Shown: one piece after another, positions 25,634-37,703 of the stretch
Layout: the number at the start of each line of letters is the position of its first letter
Position numbering within the stretch: position 1 is the stretch's first letter
Assembly (NCBI GenBank): GCA_945947575.1
Contig: CAMEYM010000001.1
Location: 158,582 to 197,115, forward strand
Length of the DNA stretch: 38,534 nt
Reading direction: 5' to 3'
Origin: Rhizobium sp. Q54
Lineage (GTDB): Bacteria > Pseudomonadota > Alphaproteobacteria > UBA2966 > CAIVPW01
Made by a program: the position numbers and the translations under genes
The notes under the pieces: model-generated
Database searches by the model: none
The model's input: the letters and a program-made list of their open reading frames with translations, nothing else
What the model was told of the DNA's origin: nothing

Positions 25634-27273
25634 GGGCGCACCCGATTGGGGAACGCACCTGGAGCATGCGCACGCGCGGGCGCGGCGGTCGTGTTCGCCG
25701 ATGCAGCGCTCGCGCCGAGCAGAGTCGAAACCGAGGCCAGCAGCGCGGGAGTCGCGCCTGGCGTCGGCTGATAGACGGCCTTGAAGTGGAACGGCGGCGC
25801 CGCGCCAAGAGCAAACGTCGCGCGCTCTACGAGCACGCGCCAGCCGTCCAGGTCGAGGACGGTCGGCATGCCGGGAAAGCCCGCGATGCCGGCGGCGGTC
25901 TCGCTGGTGCGCAGGCCGAAGCGCGCATCGGGACCGACCCGGTCGAGTACCAGCACGAACGCGTAGTGCTCCACGGGGATGCCGATGCCGCGCCGGTCGG
26001 CGGCGCCGGCGACAGAGCGAACCAGTGCCGCGCCGCCTGCGTTGCGTTCGACGCGATCCAAGGCAGGGGCGGGGACGAAGGCGATGTGCACCGCAGGCTT
26101 CTCCGGTGTGATCGCGGCGACGTCGGCGGAGTTAATGACGAGGGTCTCCCCCTCGAACGAGAAGCGCATGATTGCCGAGTAGGACGCACGGCGCGCCGCC
26201 GCATCGACGAACGTCAATGCGGCTGCGAGTTCGAACACGCCGCTCGCGCCGCTCGCGGCAACGCCATAGCGCGTCACGGCGATCCCTTCGAGGTCGAAGC
26301 CTTGCAGGCCGCCGCGGGCAGGACGCAGTCCGTTGGCCGCCGCGCTTTCGATTCGCAGCGGCCACAGCGGGGAGGGGTGCGCGGTCTCGCGCATCTCGCC
26401 GATGATGCCGCTCAGCAAGAGGCGCATCTCCCAGGGCAAAATCGCGGGCGTAGCGCCCGCAGCGCCCGTCGCGCGCAGACCGAGCGCGGCGCGCTGTTCG
26501 GCGCGGGCGCGACGCTCGTTCTGCTGCTCGCGGGTGCTGGCGGCGTAGGAGCCGCCGCGCGCCGCTTCGAAGAAGTAGTTGGCGACGGCTTCCTCGATGG
26601 GCGCCGTGGCCGCGTCGGCGGCGGCTTTCTTCTCGACGGCCTCCATCACCGGGCACCAGGTCGGCTCGTTGCACTGCGTGCGTTCGTTGCGTTGACGCAG
26701 GCGTCCCTCGATGGCGCCGACGATGCCGCGCGCGGCGGTGCGCACAACAATGTCCGGGCTCGGCCAGTGGACCGCGATGTCGGTGGCCGGCGTGCGCTCG
26801 ATCGTGCTCGCTAGGTCGGCCATGGCGCGCGCGTTGCCTTCGTGGAGGACGCGATCGGCGCGTCCATCCAAGCTCCACAGCGCGGCGTCGGTGCGAGCGG
26901 ACGGGCGCGCAAACGCGTCGGCCGCAATCGCATCGGGCCACAGGGTCGTGTCCGGCGGCGGCCGTTCGGCCGCTTCGGCAGCGATCAAGGGCGCCGGCGC
27001 GCGCGGCAGGAAGCGCGCCGAGTAGGCAATCTCGTCGGCGAGCGCCTTCACGGTCGCCTCGGCGCGACCATCGCCGAGGCGTTCGCCGGCGGTCGTGAAC
27101 TTGGTGTCGGTGAACGGCCAGGTGTTGACCACGCCGCCGACGTCCGCCGGCGCGAAGCCGCGCGGCGCCGGCAAGGTGGCTTGCGCGCCGGCCGGAGTGT
27201 GGATTGTCAGGAGTGGGAGTAGGGCCGCGAGAACGAGACCTGGGACCCGCCGTGCCCGAATTGCTGGCGCCAT
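25630..27273 (-). CDS. Exported protein of unknown function, first gene of an exported pair
   Basis: 547 residues. A basic N-terminus and hydrophobic stretch (VPGLVLAALLPLLTI) form a signal peptide with cleavage near AGA-Q. The middle contains CNEPTWC, two cysteines that could form a disulphide, and a helical Arg/Gln-rich stretch (STREQQNERRARAEQRAA). The C-terminal part (about 323-490) has RRASYSAIMRFSFEGETLVI, EHYAFVLVLDRVGPDARFGL and VLDLDGWRVLVERATFALG, which match the co-encoded lipoprotein. The two are probably envelope partners; function unknown. It lies about 250 bases beyond the secA stop. Confidence 0.78.
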   Translation of the reverse strand: MAPAIRARRVPGLVLAALLPLLTIHTPAGAQATLPAPRGFAPADVGGVVNTWPFTDTKFTTAGERLGDGRAEATVKALADEIAYSARFLPRAPAPLIAAEAAERPPPDTTLWPDAIAADAFARPSARTDAALWSLDGRADRVLHEGNARAMADLASTIERTPATDIAVHWPSPDIVVRTAARGIVGAIEGRLRQRNERTQCNEPTWCPVMEAVEKKAAADAATAPIEEAVANYFFEAARGGSYAASTREQQNERRARAEQRAALGLRATGAAGATPAILPWEMRLLLSGIIGEMRETAHPSPLWPLRIESAAANGLRPARGGLQGFDLEGIAVTRYGVAASGASGVFELAAALTFVDAAARRASYSAIMRFSFEGETLVINSADVAAITPEKPAVHIAFVPAPALDRVERNAGGAALVRSVAGAADRRGIGIPVEHYAFVLVLDRVGPDARFGLRTSETAAGIAGFPGMPTVLDLDGWRVLVERATFALGAAPPFHFKAVYQPTPGATPALLASVSTLLGASAASANTTAAPARAHAPGAFPNRVRP

Positions 27274-27492
27274 CGTTCGCGCTGCTTGGCGCCACAGCGC
27301 CGTCGATGCTCCAGCCGGGTCACGGGCCCATGCCGCGGGCAGTTCGGTGGCCTGGTTGGAGCGGAAGCGTCCCCCTGCGCGGGATCATACCATCCCCGCG
27401 TGGCGCGGCAAGGAATCAGGCCGTCGCGGCCGCGGAGAGGGGCGGCGCCATGGCGCGCCGGGACCCATTCGATGCTTCGATGTTAGAGATGG

Positions 27493-27507
27493 CTCCCGGC
27501 GGATCCG
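27493..27507 (-). terminator. Candidate secA terminator hairpin
   Basis: The minus strand reads CCCGG-atccg-CCGGG about 20 bases past the secA stop, followed by AGCCATCTCT. A further inverted repeat, GAGAAC with GTTCTC (27515-27533), spans the secA stop codon. Neither has a real U-tract. Confidence 0.35.
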
Positions 27508-27524
27508 GGCGGCGGAGAACGAGA

Positions 27525-30224
<2,700 letters not shown>

Positions 30225-30259
30225 GGAGCCGCTGGGAGTTTGGGGGGAGAGGTCCCCCT

Positions 30260-30288
30260 CAGATAAGCGGGCCCTGGCACTCTGTCAA
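30260..30288 (-). promoter_or_regulatory. Sigma70 promoter of secA
   Basis: On the minus strand the -35 box is a perfect TTGACA (30288-30283), followed by a 17-base spacer and TATCTG (30265-30260). This is the best promoter match seen in the window. The transcript would start about 30 bases before the secA ATG. Confidence 0.7.
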
Positions 30289-30322
30289 CGAACCGGACCC
30301 TGGGAAACGCCGGTTCCCGGCC

Positions 30323-30351
30323 TTGCCGCTGGGGGATTCGGGCAGTACAAC
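30323..30351 (+). promoter_or_regulatory. Candidate promoter of argJ
   Basis: TTGCCG (30323-30328), 17-base spacer, TACAAC (30346-30351), giving a leader of about 40 bases before the argJ ATG. Confidence 0.45.
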
Positions 30352-30396
30352 CCCGCGCGCAACCGTCCCGGTCCCTCGAATACCAGTCCCCTCGTC

Positions 30397-31632
30397 ATGC
30401 CGCCGAACCCTTCGCCGCTCGCCCCCGCCGGATTTCCCTCCCTCCCGCCCATCGCGGGCGTGCGTCTGGCGGTCGCCGAGGCCGGCATCCGGTACAAGGC
30501 GCGCCCCGACCTGCTGGTCGTCGAGGTGGCGCCGAAGACACAAGTGGCGGGCGCGCTGACGCGCTCCAAGACCGCTTCGGGCCCCATCGAGTGGTGCCGC
30601 ACGGTGCTGAAGCGCGGAAACGCACGGGCGCTGGTCGCCAATGCCGGCAACTCGAACGCGTTCACGGGTAAGGCCGGTGCCGCCGCCGTGAAGCGTACCG
30701 CCGTCGCGGTGGCGCAGGCGATCGGATGCAAGCCGGCCGAGGTGTTCGTCGCTTCGACCGGCACCATCGGTGAGCTCATCAAGGTCGACAAGATCGAAGC
30801 GGCCGTCCCCGGCGCCGTGGCCAAGCTCGCCGCCGCGGGCTGGCAAGACGCCGCCAACGCGATTCGCACGACCGACACCTTTGCCAAGGGCGTGACGCGC
30901 ACCGCCCGCATCGGCGACGCGACGGTGACCATCAATGGCATCGCCAAGGGCTCGGGCATGATCGCGCCGGACATGGCGACCCTGTTCGCGTTCGTCTTCA
31001 CCGACGCGCGCATTCCGGCCACGGTGCTGCAGAAGCTCGTCACGGAGTCGTGTGCGACCACGTTCAACGCGACGACCGTCGACTCGGACACGTCCACCTC
31101 GGACACGCTGCTGGTGTTCGCCACCGGCATGGGCGCCCCGCACCGGGTGGTGAAGTCGGCGTCCGATCGCCACTTGCGTGACTTCAAGCGTGCCCTGCAC
31201 GAATGCATGCTCGACCTCGCCCTCCAGATCGTGCGCGACGGCGAAGGCGCCACTAAATTCGCGGCCATCCACGTCTCTGGCGCCGCGTCGCCGAAGGCGG
31301 CCAAGGCAATCGGCATGTCGATCGCCAATTCACCGCTGGTGAAGACGGCGCTGCACGGCCAGGACCCGAACTGGGGACGCATCGTCGCCGCGGTCGGCAA
31401 GTCGGGCGAGAAGGCCAATCGCGACAAGCTGAAGATCGCCTTCGGGCCGCACCCGGTTGCGGCGAAGGGGGCCGTGGTGCCGGGCTACGACGAGGCGCCG
31501 GTCGCGGCGTACATGAAGGGCCAGGAGCTCGACCTCCACGTCGACGTCGGTGTCGGCAAGGGCAAGTTCACCGTGTGGACCTGCGACTTCAGCTACGACT
31601 ACATCCGCATCAACGCGTCGTACCGGTCGTGA
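30397..31632 (+). CDS. argJ: Bifunctional glutamate N-acetyltransferase/amino-acid acetyltransferase
   Basis: Recycles the acetyl group from N-acetylornithine to glutamate in arginine biosynthesis and can also use acetyl-CoA. 411 residues. The precursor cleaves itself before a Thr: the motif is GSGMIAPDMATLFAFVFTD, with Thr195 the expected new N-terminus and nucleophile (the usual text is MATML). Also seen are ANAGNSNAFTG, VASTGTIGELI, DSDTSTSDT and HGQDPNWGRIVAAVG. The start after CTCGTC has no strong ribosome site but gives the normal family length. Confidence 0.96.
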   Translation: MPPNPSPLAPAGFPSLPPIAGVRLAVAEAGIRYKARPDLLVVEVAPKTQVAGALTRSKTASGPIEWCRTVLKRGNARALVANAGNSNAFTGKAGAAAVKRTAVAVAQAIGCKPAEVFVASTGTIGELIKVDKIEAAVPGAVAKLAAAGWQDAANAIRTTDTFAKGVTRTARIGDATVTINGIAKGSGMIAPDMATLFAFVFTDARIPATVLQKLVTESCATTFNATTVDSDTSTSDTLLVFATGMGAPHRVVKSASDRHLRDFKRALHECMLDLALQIVRDGEGATKFAAIHVSGAASPKAAKAIGMSIANSPLVKTALHGQDPNWGRIVAAVGKSGEKANRDKLKIAFGPHPVAAKGAVVPGYDEAPVAAYMKGQELDLHVDVGVGKGKFTVWTCDFSYDYIRINASYRS

Positions 31633-31675
31633 TCGTCGCCGCGCGGCGGCGTGCGTCGAATTCCGGTGTTCGTCC

Positions 31676-32257
31676 ATGGCAGCTGAGATCCGCACGCCAC
31701 GCCTGATCCTGCGGCCGCCGCGTGGCGAAGGGCCTGCGCTCGTTGCGCTGCTCAACGACTGGGAGATGATCAAGGACACTGCGGCACTCCCGTTTCCTTT
31801 CACGCAGCGGGACGCCGACGAGTGGCTCGCTCAGGACGAGGATCAAATGGCATGCGATCGCATCCTGCTGCGCAAAGCAGTCGCGCTTGGGGAAAGCGAT
31901 GTCCTGATCGGTGCTGTGGACCTGTTCGAGCGGGACGGGGAGGCGTGCCTGGCCTACTGGATCGGCCGCCACCACTGGGGCAACGGCTACGCGACCGAGG
32001 CCGCGCGCGCCTTTCTCGCCCACGTGTTCGCTACGACCAAGATCGACAATATGCGCGCCGGCATCTTCGTCGAGAACGTCGCCTCGGCGCGCGTGCTGGA
32101 GAAGCTCGGCTTCCAGGTGCGCGGCGAGTTCGATATCGACGCGCCTGAGCGCGGTGGGCCGCGCCGCGTGCGCCGCTACGACCGGGCGCGCGCCGCGTCC
32201 GATCCTCCGCGCCCGGCCGTTACGAAGCTCGGCGGGCAGAGCGGCTACGAGGGATGA
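31676..32257 (+). CDS. GNAT family N-acetyltransferase
   Basis: 193 residues. Acetyl-CoA-dependent acetyltransferase of the RimJ/RimL-like group: it starts MAAEIRTPRLILRPP, has FTQRDADEWLAQ, AYWIGRHHWGNGYATEAARAF (the acetyl-CoA-binding region) and NVASARVLEKLGFQVRGEF near the end. The acceptor could be a protein N-terminus, an antibiotic or a small amine; it is not determined. It overlaps mutT by 4 bases (ATGA). Confidence 0.88.
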   Translation: MAAEIRTPRLILRPPRGEGPALVALLNDWEMIKDTAALPFPFTQRDADEWLAQDEDQMACDRILLRKAVALGESDVLIGAVDLFERDGEACLAYWIGRHHWGNGYATEAARAFLAHVFATTKIDNMRAGIFVENVASARVLEKLGFQVRGEFDIDAPERGGPRRVRRYDRARAASDPPRPAVTKLGGQSGYEG

Positions 32258-32673
32258 CGCGCGTCGTGCTCGTTGCGGCCGGCGCCCTGTTCGACGACGA
32301 GCAGCGCGTGCTGCTCGCCGAGCGGCCCCCAGGCAAGTCGATGGCCGGGCTGTGGGAACTGCCGGGCGGCAAAGTCGCCGACGGCGAGACACCCGAGGCG
32401 GCACTGATGCGCGAGCTCGACGAGGAGCTCGGCATCATCGTGATGCGCGATGCGCTCCTACCGTTGACGTTCGCGTCGCACGCGTATCCGGACTTTCACT
32501 TGCTCATGCCGCTGTTCTTGGTGCGCGCCTGGCGCGGTACGCCGGCGCCGCGCGAAGGACAGCGGCTGCGCTGGCTCAGGCCGGACGCAATCGACGCGGC
32601 AACCTTGCCCCCGGCGGACGTTCCCCTGTTGGCGCCTCTGGCGGCGTACGCGGCGCTGCGGCCCACCCTGTGA
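32254..32673 (+). CDS. mutT: 8-oxo-dGTP diphosphatase MutT (Nudix hydrolase)
   Basis: 139 residues. It sanitises oxidised nucleotides (8-oxo-dGTP) before they enter DNA. The Nudix box is complete: GGKVADGETPEAALMREL followed by DEELGI. LLAERPPGKSMAGLWELPGG upstream is typical of MutT in this class. The last 98 bases overlap the convergent methyltransferase gene. It is coupled to the acetyltransferase and probably to argJ, a grouping known in alphaproteobacteria. Confidence 0.93.
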   Translation: MTRVVLVAAGALFDDEQRVLLAERPPGKSMAGLWELPGGKVADGETPEAALMRELDEELGIIVMRDALLPLTFASHAYPDFHLLMPLFLVRAWRGTPAPREGQRLRWLRPDAIDAATLPPADVPLLAPLAAYAALRPTL

Positions 32674-33433
32674 GGGTGACGAGCTGAAAGGTGGCGCGAA
32701 CGCGGCCGCCTTCACTGGCCGATTGGGCGCGATACGCGGCCGCTGCTGCCATCAGGGTCGAGCGCGGCGTGAAGGTACGCGGACGGTCGCGGAGGGCGTT
32801 GGTCTCGCCCATGCCGCGCAGGTCCTGCATCAAGCGCAACGGGTCGGAGTAGGTCACGTCGATCGCTTCGACGTCGGCGACGGGGCGCGCGAACCCGGTG
32901 CGCTGCAGCAGCGCGCCCGCGTCGCGCACATCGACAAAGGGCGAGACGCGCGGGCTGGCGCCGCCGCGCGCTTCCACCTCGCCGCTCAGGAGCGCCGCGC
33001 GCAACTCGCGTAAGGTCTCGCCGCCCAGCATGCTGGCGAGGAACAGCCCATCCGGCCGCAAGCTGCGCCGCGCTTGCACCAGCGCGCCGGGCAGGTCGTT
33101 GACCCAGTGCAGCACTAGGGCGCTGACGATCAGGTCGAAGGCGTTGGGCGCGAACGGCAGTAGTTCCTCGCTGGCGACGACGCCCGGTCCCTGCAGCATC
33201 CCGGGCGACATATCCGCCTCGACGATTGCATCGGCGTGCGGCGCGACCGCATCGCGCAACAGTCCGCCAGCGGCACCCAGTGCCAGGACGGACGGAAATC
33301 GCCGGCCGCTTTCGCCGACGCGCTCCGCCAGCCGCTCGACGGCCGCGCGCAACAAGAAGTCGTGAGCGCCGATCGCCGCGGCTGCGCGGTCGCGATGGCG
33401 GCGCACGGCGCGCCGGTCGAAGGGCTCCTCCAT
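32576..33433 (-). CDS. Class I SAM methyltransferase-fold protein, NDUFAF5-like
   Basis: 285 residues. It starts MEEPFDRRAVRRHRDRAAA and has the degenerate SAM motif VLALGAAGG, LPFAPNAFDLIVSALVLHWVNDLP, SLRPDGLFLASMLGGETL, ASPRVSPFVDVRDAG and DLRGMGETNAL. This is the pattern of NDUFAF5, which in mitochondria hydroxylates an arginine of a complex I subunit; a similar complex I assembly role is inferred. Its C-terminal tail of about 32 residues is read from the antisense of mutT. Its start lies only 34 bases from the divergent comF. Confidence 0.85.
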   Translation of the reverse strand: MEEPFDRRAVRRHRDRAAAAIGAHDFLLRAAVERLAERVGESGRRFPSVLALGAAGGLLRDAVAPHADAIVEADMSPGMLQGPGVVASEELLPFAPNAFDLIVSALVLHWVNDLPGALVQARRSLRPDGLFLASMLGGETLRELRAALLSGEVEARGGASPRVSPFVDVRDAGALLQRTGFARPVADVEAIDVTYSDPLRLMQDLRGMGETNALRDRPRTFTPRSTLMAAAAAYRAQSASEGGRVRATFQLVTLTGWAAAPRTPPEAPTGERPPGARLPRRLRPA

Positions 33434-33455
33434 CGCTTTATCTAACGCACCGGGG

Positions 33456-33461
33456 GATAAT
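33456..33461 (+). promoter_or_regulatory. -10-like box directly before comF
   Basis: GATAAT ends 6 bases before the comF ATG, so transcription would begin at or next to the start codon. The -35 position (TCGCTT) is poor. Confidence 0.35.
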
Positions 33462-33467
33462 CCTGAA

Positions 33468-34240
33468 ATGACCCTCGGCATGTCCCAGCGCCCGTTGCGC
33501 GAGTCGGTGCTGGTGCGCCTGGGACGCTTGGCTCTGGACACCCTGCTGCCGCCGCGCTGCCTGACGTGCGAGGCGACCGTCGTGCGCCAGGCGCAGCTGT
33601 GTGGGGCGTGTTGGGCTCGCATCCGCTTTGTCGGCGAGCCGATGTGCAGCTGCTGCGGACTGCCGTTTGCGTTCGAGGCGGGCGGCGGGACTCTCCTGTG
33701 TGCCGACTGCATCCGCGAGCCGCCGCGCTACCGTAAGGCGCGCGCCGTCATGGTCTACGACGACGCCAGCCGGGAGGCAGTGCTCGCCTTCAAGCACGGC
33801 GACCGCACCGATGCGGCACCCGCGTTCGGTGGCTGGTTGGCGCGTGCCGGCGCCGAACTCCTCGCCGACTCCGATTGCCTCGTGCCGGTGCCGCTGCATC
33901 CTGCGCGGCTGTTCCATCGCCGGTACAACCAGTCGGCCCTACTTGCCCACGCGATCGGCCGTGTCACCGGCAAGCCCGTCGTCAGCGATGCGCTCCAGCG
34001 CACCCGCAACACCCCAACCCAGGGCGCGCTGAGTCGATCCGCGCGCCTGGCCAACGTGCGCGGCGCGTTCCGCATCCGCCCGCGCCGCGTCGCCAGTGTC
34101 CGCGACCGCCGCATCGTGCTCGTGGACGACGTGATGACCACCGGCGCAACGGTCGAGGCTTGTGCTGCGATTCTCGTTGCGGCCGGTGCGGCACACGTCG
34201 ATGTCTTGACGCTGGCGCGCGTCGCACGCGAGGGCAGCTC

Positions 34241-34244
<4 letters not shown>
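33468..34244 (+). CDS. comF: ComF family protein
   Basis: 258 residues. An N-terminal zinc-ribbon part has four Cys pairs (PPRCLTCEATVV, LCGACWARI, MCSCCGLPF, CADCI). The phosphoribosyltransferase domain has VPVPLHPARLFHRRYNQS, LQRTRNTPTQGALSRSARLANV and the PRPP loop RIVLVDDVMTTGATVEAC. ComF proteins act in DNA uptake or single-strand DNA metabolism in competent bacteria; in others their role is less clear. A second ATG lies four codons in. It overlaps the nitrilase-family gene by 4 bases (GTGA). Confidence 0.93.
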
Positions 34245-35071
<827 letters not shown>

Positions 35072-35099
35072 CGGCGGCGTTCACTGACATTTTTGGTCG

Positions 35100-35129
35100 C
35101 CGCGCCTTGTCCGGCGCCCTGCGGCGCGG
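35100..35129 (+). terminator. Candidate hairpin after the nitrilase-family gene
   Basis: CCGCGCC and GGCGCGG pair across a 16-base internal segment that can itself fold, followed by TATTTCG. It lies in the 98-base gap before the DUF1178 gene and could end or attenuate the comF transcript. Confidence 0.35.
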
Positions 35130-35169
35130 TATTTCGAGTAGGGGTCAACCAGTCCGGCGAGGGACTTGC

Positions 35170-35586
35170 ATGGTCGTGTACGACGTCCGCTGCTCGCACG
35201 ATCACGTGTTCGAGGCGTGGTTTCCGGATTCCTCCGCATTCGAGGCGCAGGCCAAGAAGCGGGAGATCGCCTGTCCGGTGTGCGGCGATGTGCGCGTCGA
35301 GCGCGCCCCGATGGCGCCCAATGTATCGACCGGCAAGGGCGACGCCGCTCGCCGCAAGGAGCTCGCGGCGCACGCCGTGCGCATGCTCACCAACATGCAG
35401 GCGTTCATCGAGAAGAATGCCGACAACGTCGGCAATCGCTTCGCCGAGGAAGCGCGCAAGATCCACTACGGCGAGACGTCCCTGCGCAACATCTACGGCC
35501 GCGCCACCGATCAGGAAGCCGCCGAGATGAAGGACGAGGGGATCGAGTTCGGCGAGATTCCCTGGCGTCACCGCAGCGACGCGTAG
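35170..35586 (+). CDS. DUF1178 family protein
   Basis: 138 residues. It starts MVVYDVRCSHDHVFEAWF, has a short zinc-ribbon-like motif (CPVCGD, with RC upstream) and a conserved C-terminal half (EEARKIHYGETSLRNIYGRA, GIEFGEIPW). The family is widespread in alphaproteobacteria and has no known function. GAGGGA lies upstream of the ATG. It sits between a nitrilase-family gene and convergent ubiG, its usual neighbourhood. Confidence 0.93.
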   Translation: MVVYDVRCSHDHVFEAWFPDSSAFEAQAKKREIACPVCGDVRVERAPMAPNVSTGKGDAARRKELAAHAVRMLTNMQAFIEKNADNVGNRFAEEARKIHYGETSLRNIYGRATDQEAAEMKDEGIEFGEIPWRHRSDA

Positions 35587-35593
35587 TCGTTCT

Positions 35594-36328
35594 CTAGCGG
35601 CTCGCACTCAGCAAGTAATTCACGTCCACGTCGCGCGATAGCGCGAAGGTCGCGGTTGCGGCGTCGAAGGTCGCGCCCGTGAGGTCGCGCACCTGCAGGT
35701 CGAGCGGGCGCAGCGCGCGCGCGAGCTCGGACGGCCGCACGAACTTCTGCCAGTCGTGGGTGCCGCGCGGCAGCCAGCGCAACAGGTACTCGGCGCCGAC
35801 AATCGCCAGGGCGAACGCCTTCGGCGTGCGGTTGAGGGTCGCCGCGACGAACAGCCCGTCAGCTTTCAACGGCGCCACCGCCGCGGCAACGAAAGCGTCG
35901 AGGTCGGGCACGTGCTCGACCACTTCCATCGTCACGACGATGTCGAACGTGCCTTCGGCCGCCTCAGCCCCGCCGACCCGATAGTCGATGGTGAGACCGC
36001 CGCCCTCCGCGTGGCGCCGGGCGGCGGCGATTGCCTCGGCTGAGGCGTCCACGCCGGTCACGCTGGCGCCCAGGCGAGTCAGGGGCTCGGTCAGCAGCCC
36101 GGCCCCGCAGCCCACGTCCAGGACGCGCAGCTCGGCAAGCGGCCGCGCGGCCTTTGCGTCGCGCCCGAAGTGGGCGCAGGCCTGGTCGCGCAGATAGCGG
36201 ACGCGGGCGGCATTGAGGGCGTGCAGGGGCGCCATTGGCCCGGTCGGGTCCCACCAGGTCCCGGCGAGACCGGAGAACTTGGCGACCTCCGCGGAATCGA
36301 CCGTGGTCGCTATAGGTTCAGCTTTCAT
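35594..36328 (-). CDS. ubiG: Bifunctional ubiquinone 3-O-methyltransferase UbiG
   Basis: Performs both O-methylations in ubiquinone synthesis. 244 residues. The N-terminus contains VAKFSGLAGTWWDPTGPMAPLHALN, a diagnostic UbiG segment. The SAM site is VLDVGCGAGLLTEPLTRLG followed by VTGVDAS. Also seen are VVTMEVVEHVPD and RGTHDWQKFVRPSEL. The start MKAEPIATT is at the expected position for the family. It is divergent from lysC, an arrangement conserved in alphaproteobacteria. Confidence 0.97.
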   Translation of the reverse strand: MKAEPIATTVDSAEVAKFSGLAGTWWDPTGPMAPLHALNAARVRYLRDQACAHFGRDAKAARPLAELRVLDVGCGAGLLTEPLTRLGASVTGVDASAEAIAAARRHAEGGGLTIDYRVGGAEAAEGTFDIVVTMEVVEHVPDLDAFVAAAVAPLKADGLFVAATLNRTPKAFALAIVGAEYLLRWLPRGTHDWQKFVRPSELARALRPLDLQVRDLTGATFDAATATFALSRDVDVNYLLSASR

Positions 36329-36360
36329 GGCGTAGGGCGGTGGATCTGTTGCGGCGCACG

Positions 36361-36390
36361 TTGCAGGCCCGTGGGGCGATTGAGTATGTA
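36361..36390 (+). promoter_or_regulatory. Candidate lysC promoter, overlapping a ubiG promoter on the other strand
   Basis: Plus strand: TTGCAG (36361-36366), 18-base spacer, TATGTA (36385-36390). On the minus strand TTGCCG with a 17-base spacer and CATACT lies over the same TATGTATAC sequence, pointing to ubiG. The two -10 boxes overlap. Confidence 0.4.
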
Positions 36391-36482
36391 TACGCGCCTT
36401 TCCGGCGGCAATCTGATGCGTTAGGCCGATGCGTGGGGCCGACGCCTTTGGGGCCGTCGGCCAGCAGGGGAATTCAGGGCGC

Positions 36483-37703
36483 ATGGCGCGGTTGGTGTTG
36501 AAGTTTGGCGGGACGTCCGTTGGCGACGTCGACCGCATCAAGAACGTCGCGCGCCGCGTCAAGAAGGTCGTGGACGCCGGCAACGAGGTCGCCGTCGTCG
36601 TCTCAGCGATGTCGGGCCAGACCGATACGCTCGTGAAACTGGTCGATGCCGTCTCGTCGAAGGTGGATGACGCCGAATACGACGTTGTCGTTGCGACGGG
36701 CGAGCTCGTCACCATCGGTCTCGTCGCTCTCGCGCTGCAGGACGTTGGCCTCAAGGCGCGGTCGTGGCCGAGCTGGGAGTTGCCAATTCGGTGCGATGCG
36801 GCGCACAGCAAGGCGCGCATTACGGACATCGAGGTCGGGCCGATCCTCGAGGGCTTCAAGCGCGGCGAGGTCGCCGTGGTGCCGGGCTTTCAGGCAGTGG
36901 CTCCGGACGGCCGTATTGCGACGCTTGGCCGCGGCGGCTCGGACACGTCGGCCGTAGCCCTGGCTGCCGCGCTCAAGGCGGACCGGTGCGACATCTATAC
37001 CGATGTAGACGGCGTCTACACCGCCGACCCGCGCATCGTTACCAAGGCGCGCAAGCTTGATAAGATCACTTTCGAGGAAATGCTCGAATCGGCGTCTTTG
37101 GGCGCCAAGGTGCTGCAGACCCGCTCGGTCGAGATGGGGATGAAGCACAAGGTCGTGGTGCAGGTCCTTTCCAGCTTTTCCGACGCGCCGGGCACGCTGG
37201 TCGTCGACGAGGAGGAAGGTGTGGAAGACGAACTCATCAGCGGCATCGCCTATTCGCCCAACGAGGCCAAGGTCACCTTGGTTCGCGTGGCCGACCGGCC
37301 CGGTGTCGCGGCGCGGATCTTCGGACCGCTCGCCAACGCAAACATCAACGTCGACATGATCGTTCAGAATGTGTCCGAGGACGGCAAGAGCACGGACCTT
37401 ACGTTCACGGTCGGGCGCAGCGATTTGAAGCGCGCCCTCGGCGTCATCGAGAGCGCCAAAGCAAACATCGGCTTCGAGCGGGTTATCTCGGCGCCCGATG
37501 TGGTGAAGGTATCGGTGATCGGCGTCGGCATGCGCAGTCACGCGGGCATTGCGTACCGCATGTTCCAGGCACTGGCCGACAAGGGCATCAACATTCAGAT
37601 GATCTCGACGTCCGAGATCAAGGTCAGCGTGCTGATCGCCGAGGAATACACCGAGCTCGCCCTGCGCACTCTGCACACGGCCTACGGGCTGGATGCTGCC
37701 TGA
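36483..37703 (+). CDS. lysC: Aspartate kinase
   Basis: First step of the lysine, threonine and methionine pathway. 406 residues. The kinase domain starts LVLKFGGTSVGDVDRI, with VVSAMSGQTD, LGRGGSDTSAVALAAAL and DIYTDVDGVYTADPRIV. Two C-terminal ACT domains (about 265-405; PGVAARIFGPLANANINVDMIVQN and IAYRMFQALADKGINIQMIS) provide feedback control, probably by lysine and threonine. The segment ARSWPSWELPIRCDAAHSKARI is slightly divergent from the usual GWQ-type text. An AGGGG lies upstream of the ATG. The next gene starts within its last 11 bases. Confidence 0.97.
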   Translation: MARLVLKFGGTSVGDVDRIKNVARRVKKVVDAGNEVAVVVSAMSGQTDTLVKLVDAVSSKVDDAEYDVVVATGELVTIGLVALALQDVGLKARSWPSWELPIRCDAAHSKARITDIEVGPILEGFKRGEVAVVPGFQAVAPDGRIATLGRGGSDTSAVALAAALKADRCDIYTDVDGVYTADPRIVTKARKLDKITFEEMLESASLGAKVLQTRSVEMGMKHKVVVQVLSSFSDAPGTLVVDEEEGVEDELISGIAYSPNEAKVTLVRVADRPGVAARIFGPLANANINVDMIVQNVSEDGKSTDLTFTVGRSDLKRALGVIESAKANIGFERVISAPDVVKVSVIGVGMRSHAGIAYRMFQALADKGINIQMISTSEIKVSVLIAEEYTELALRTLHTAYGLDAA

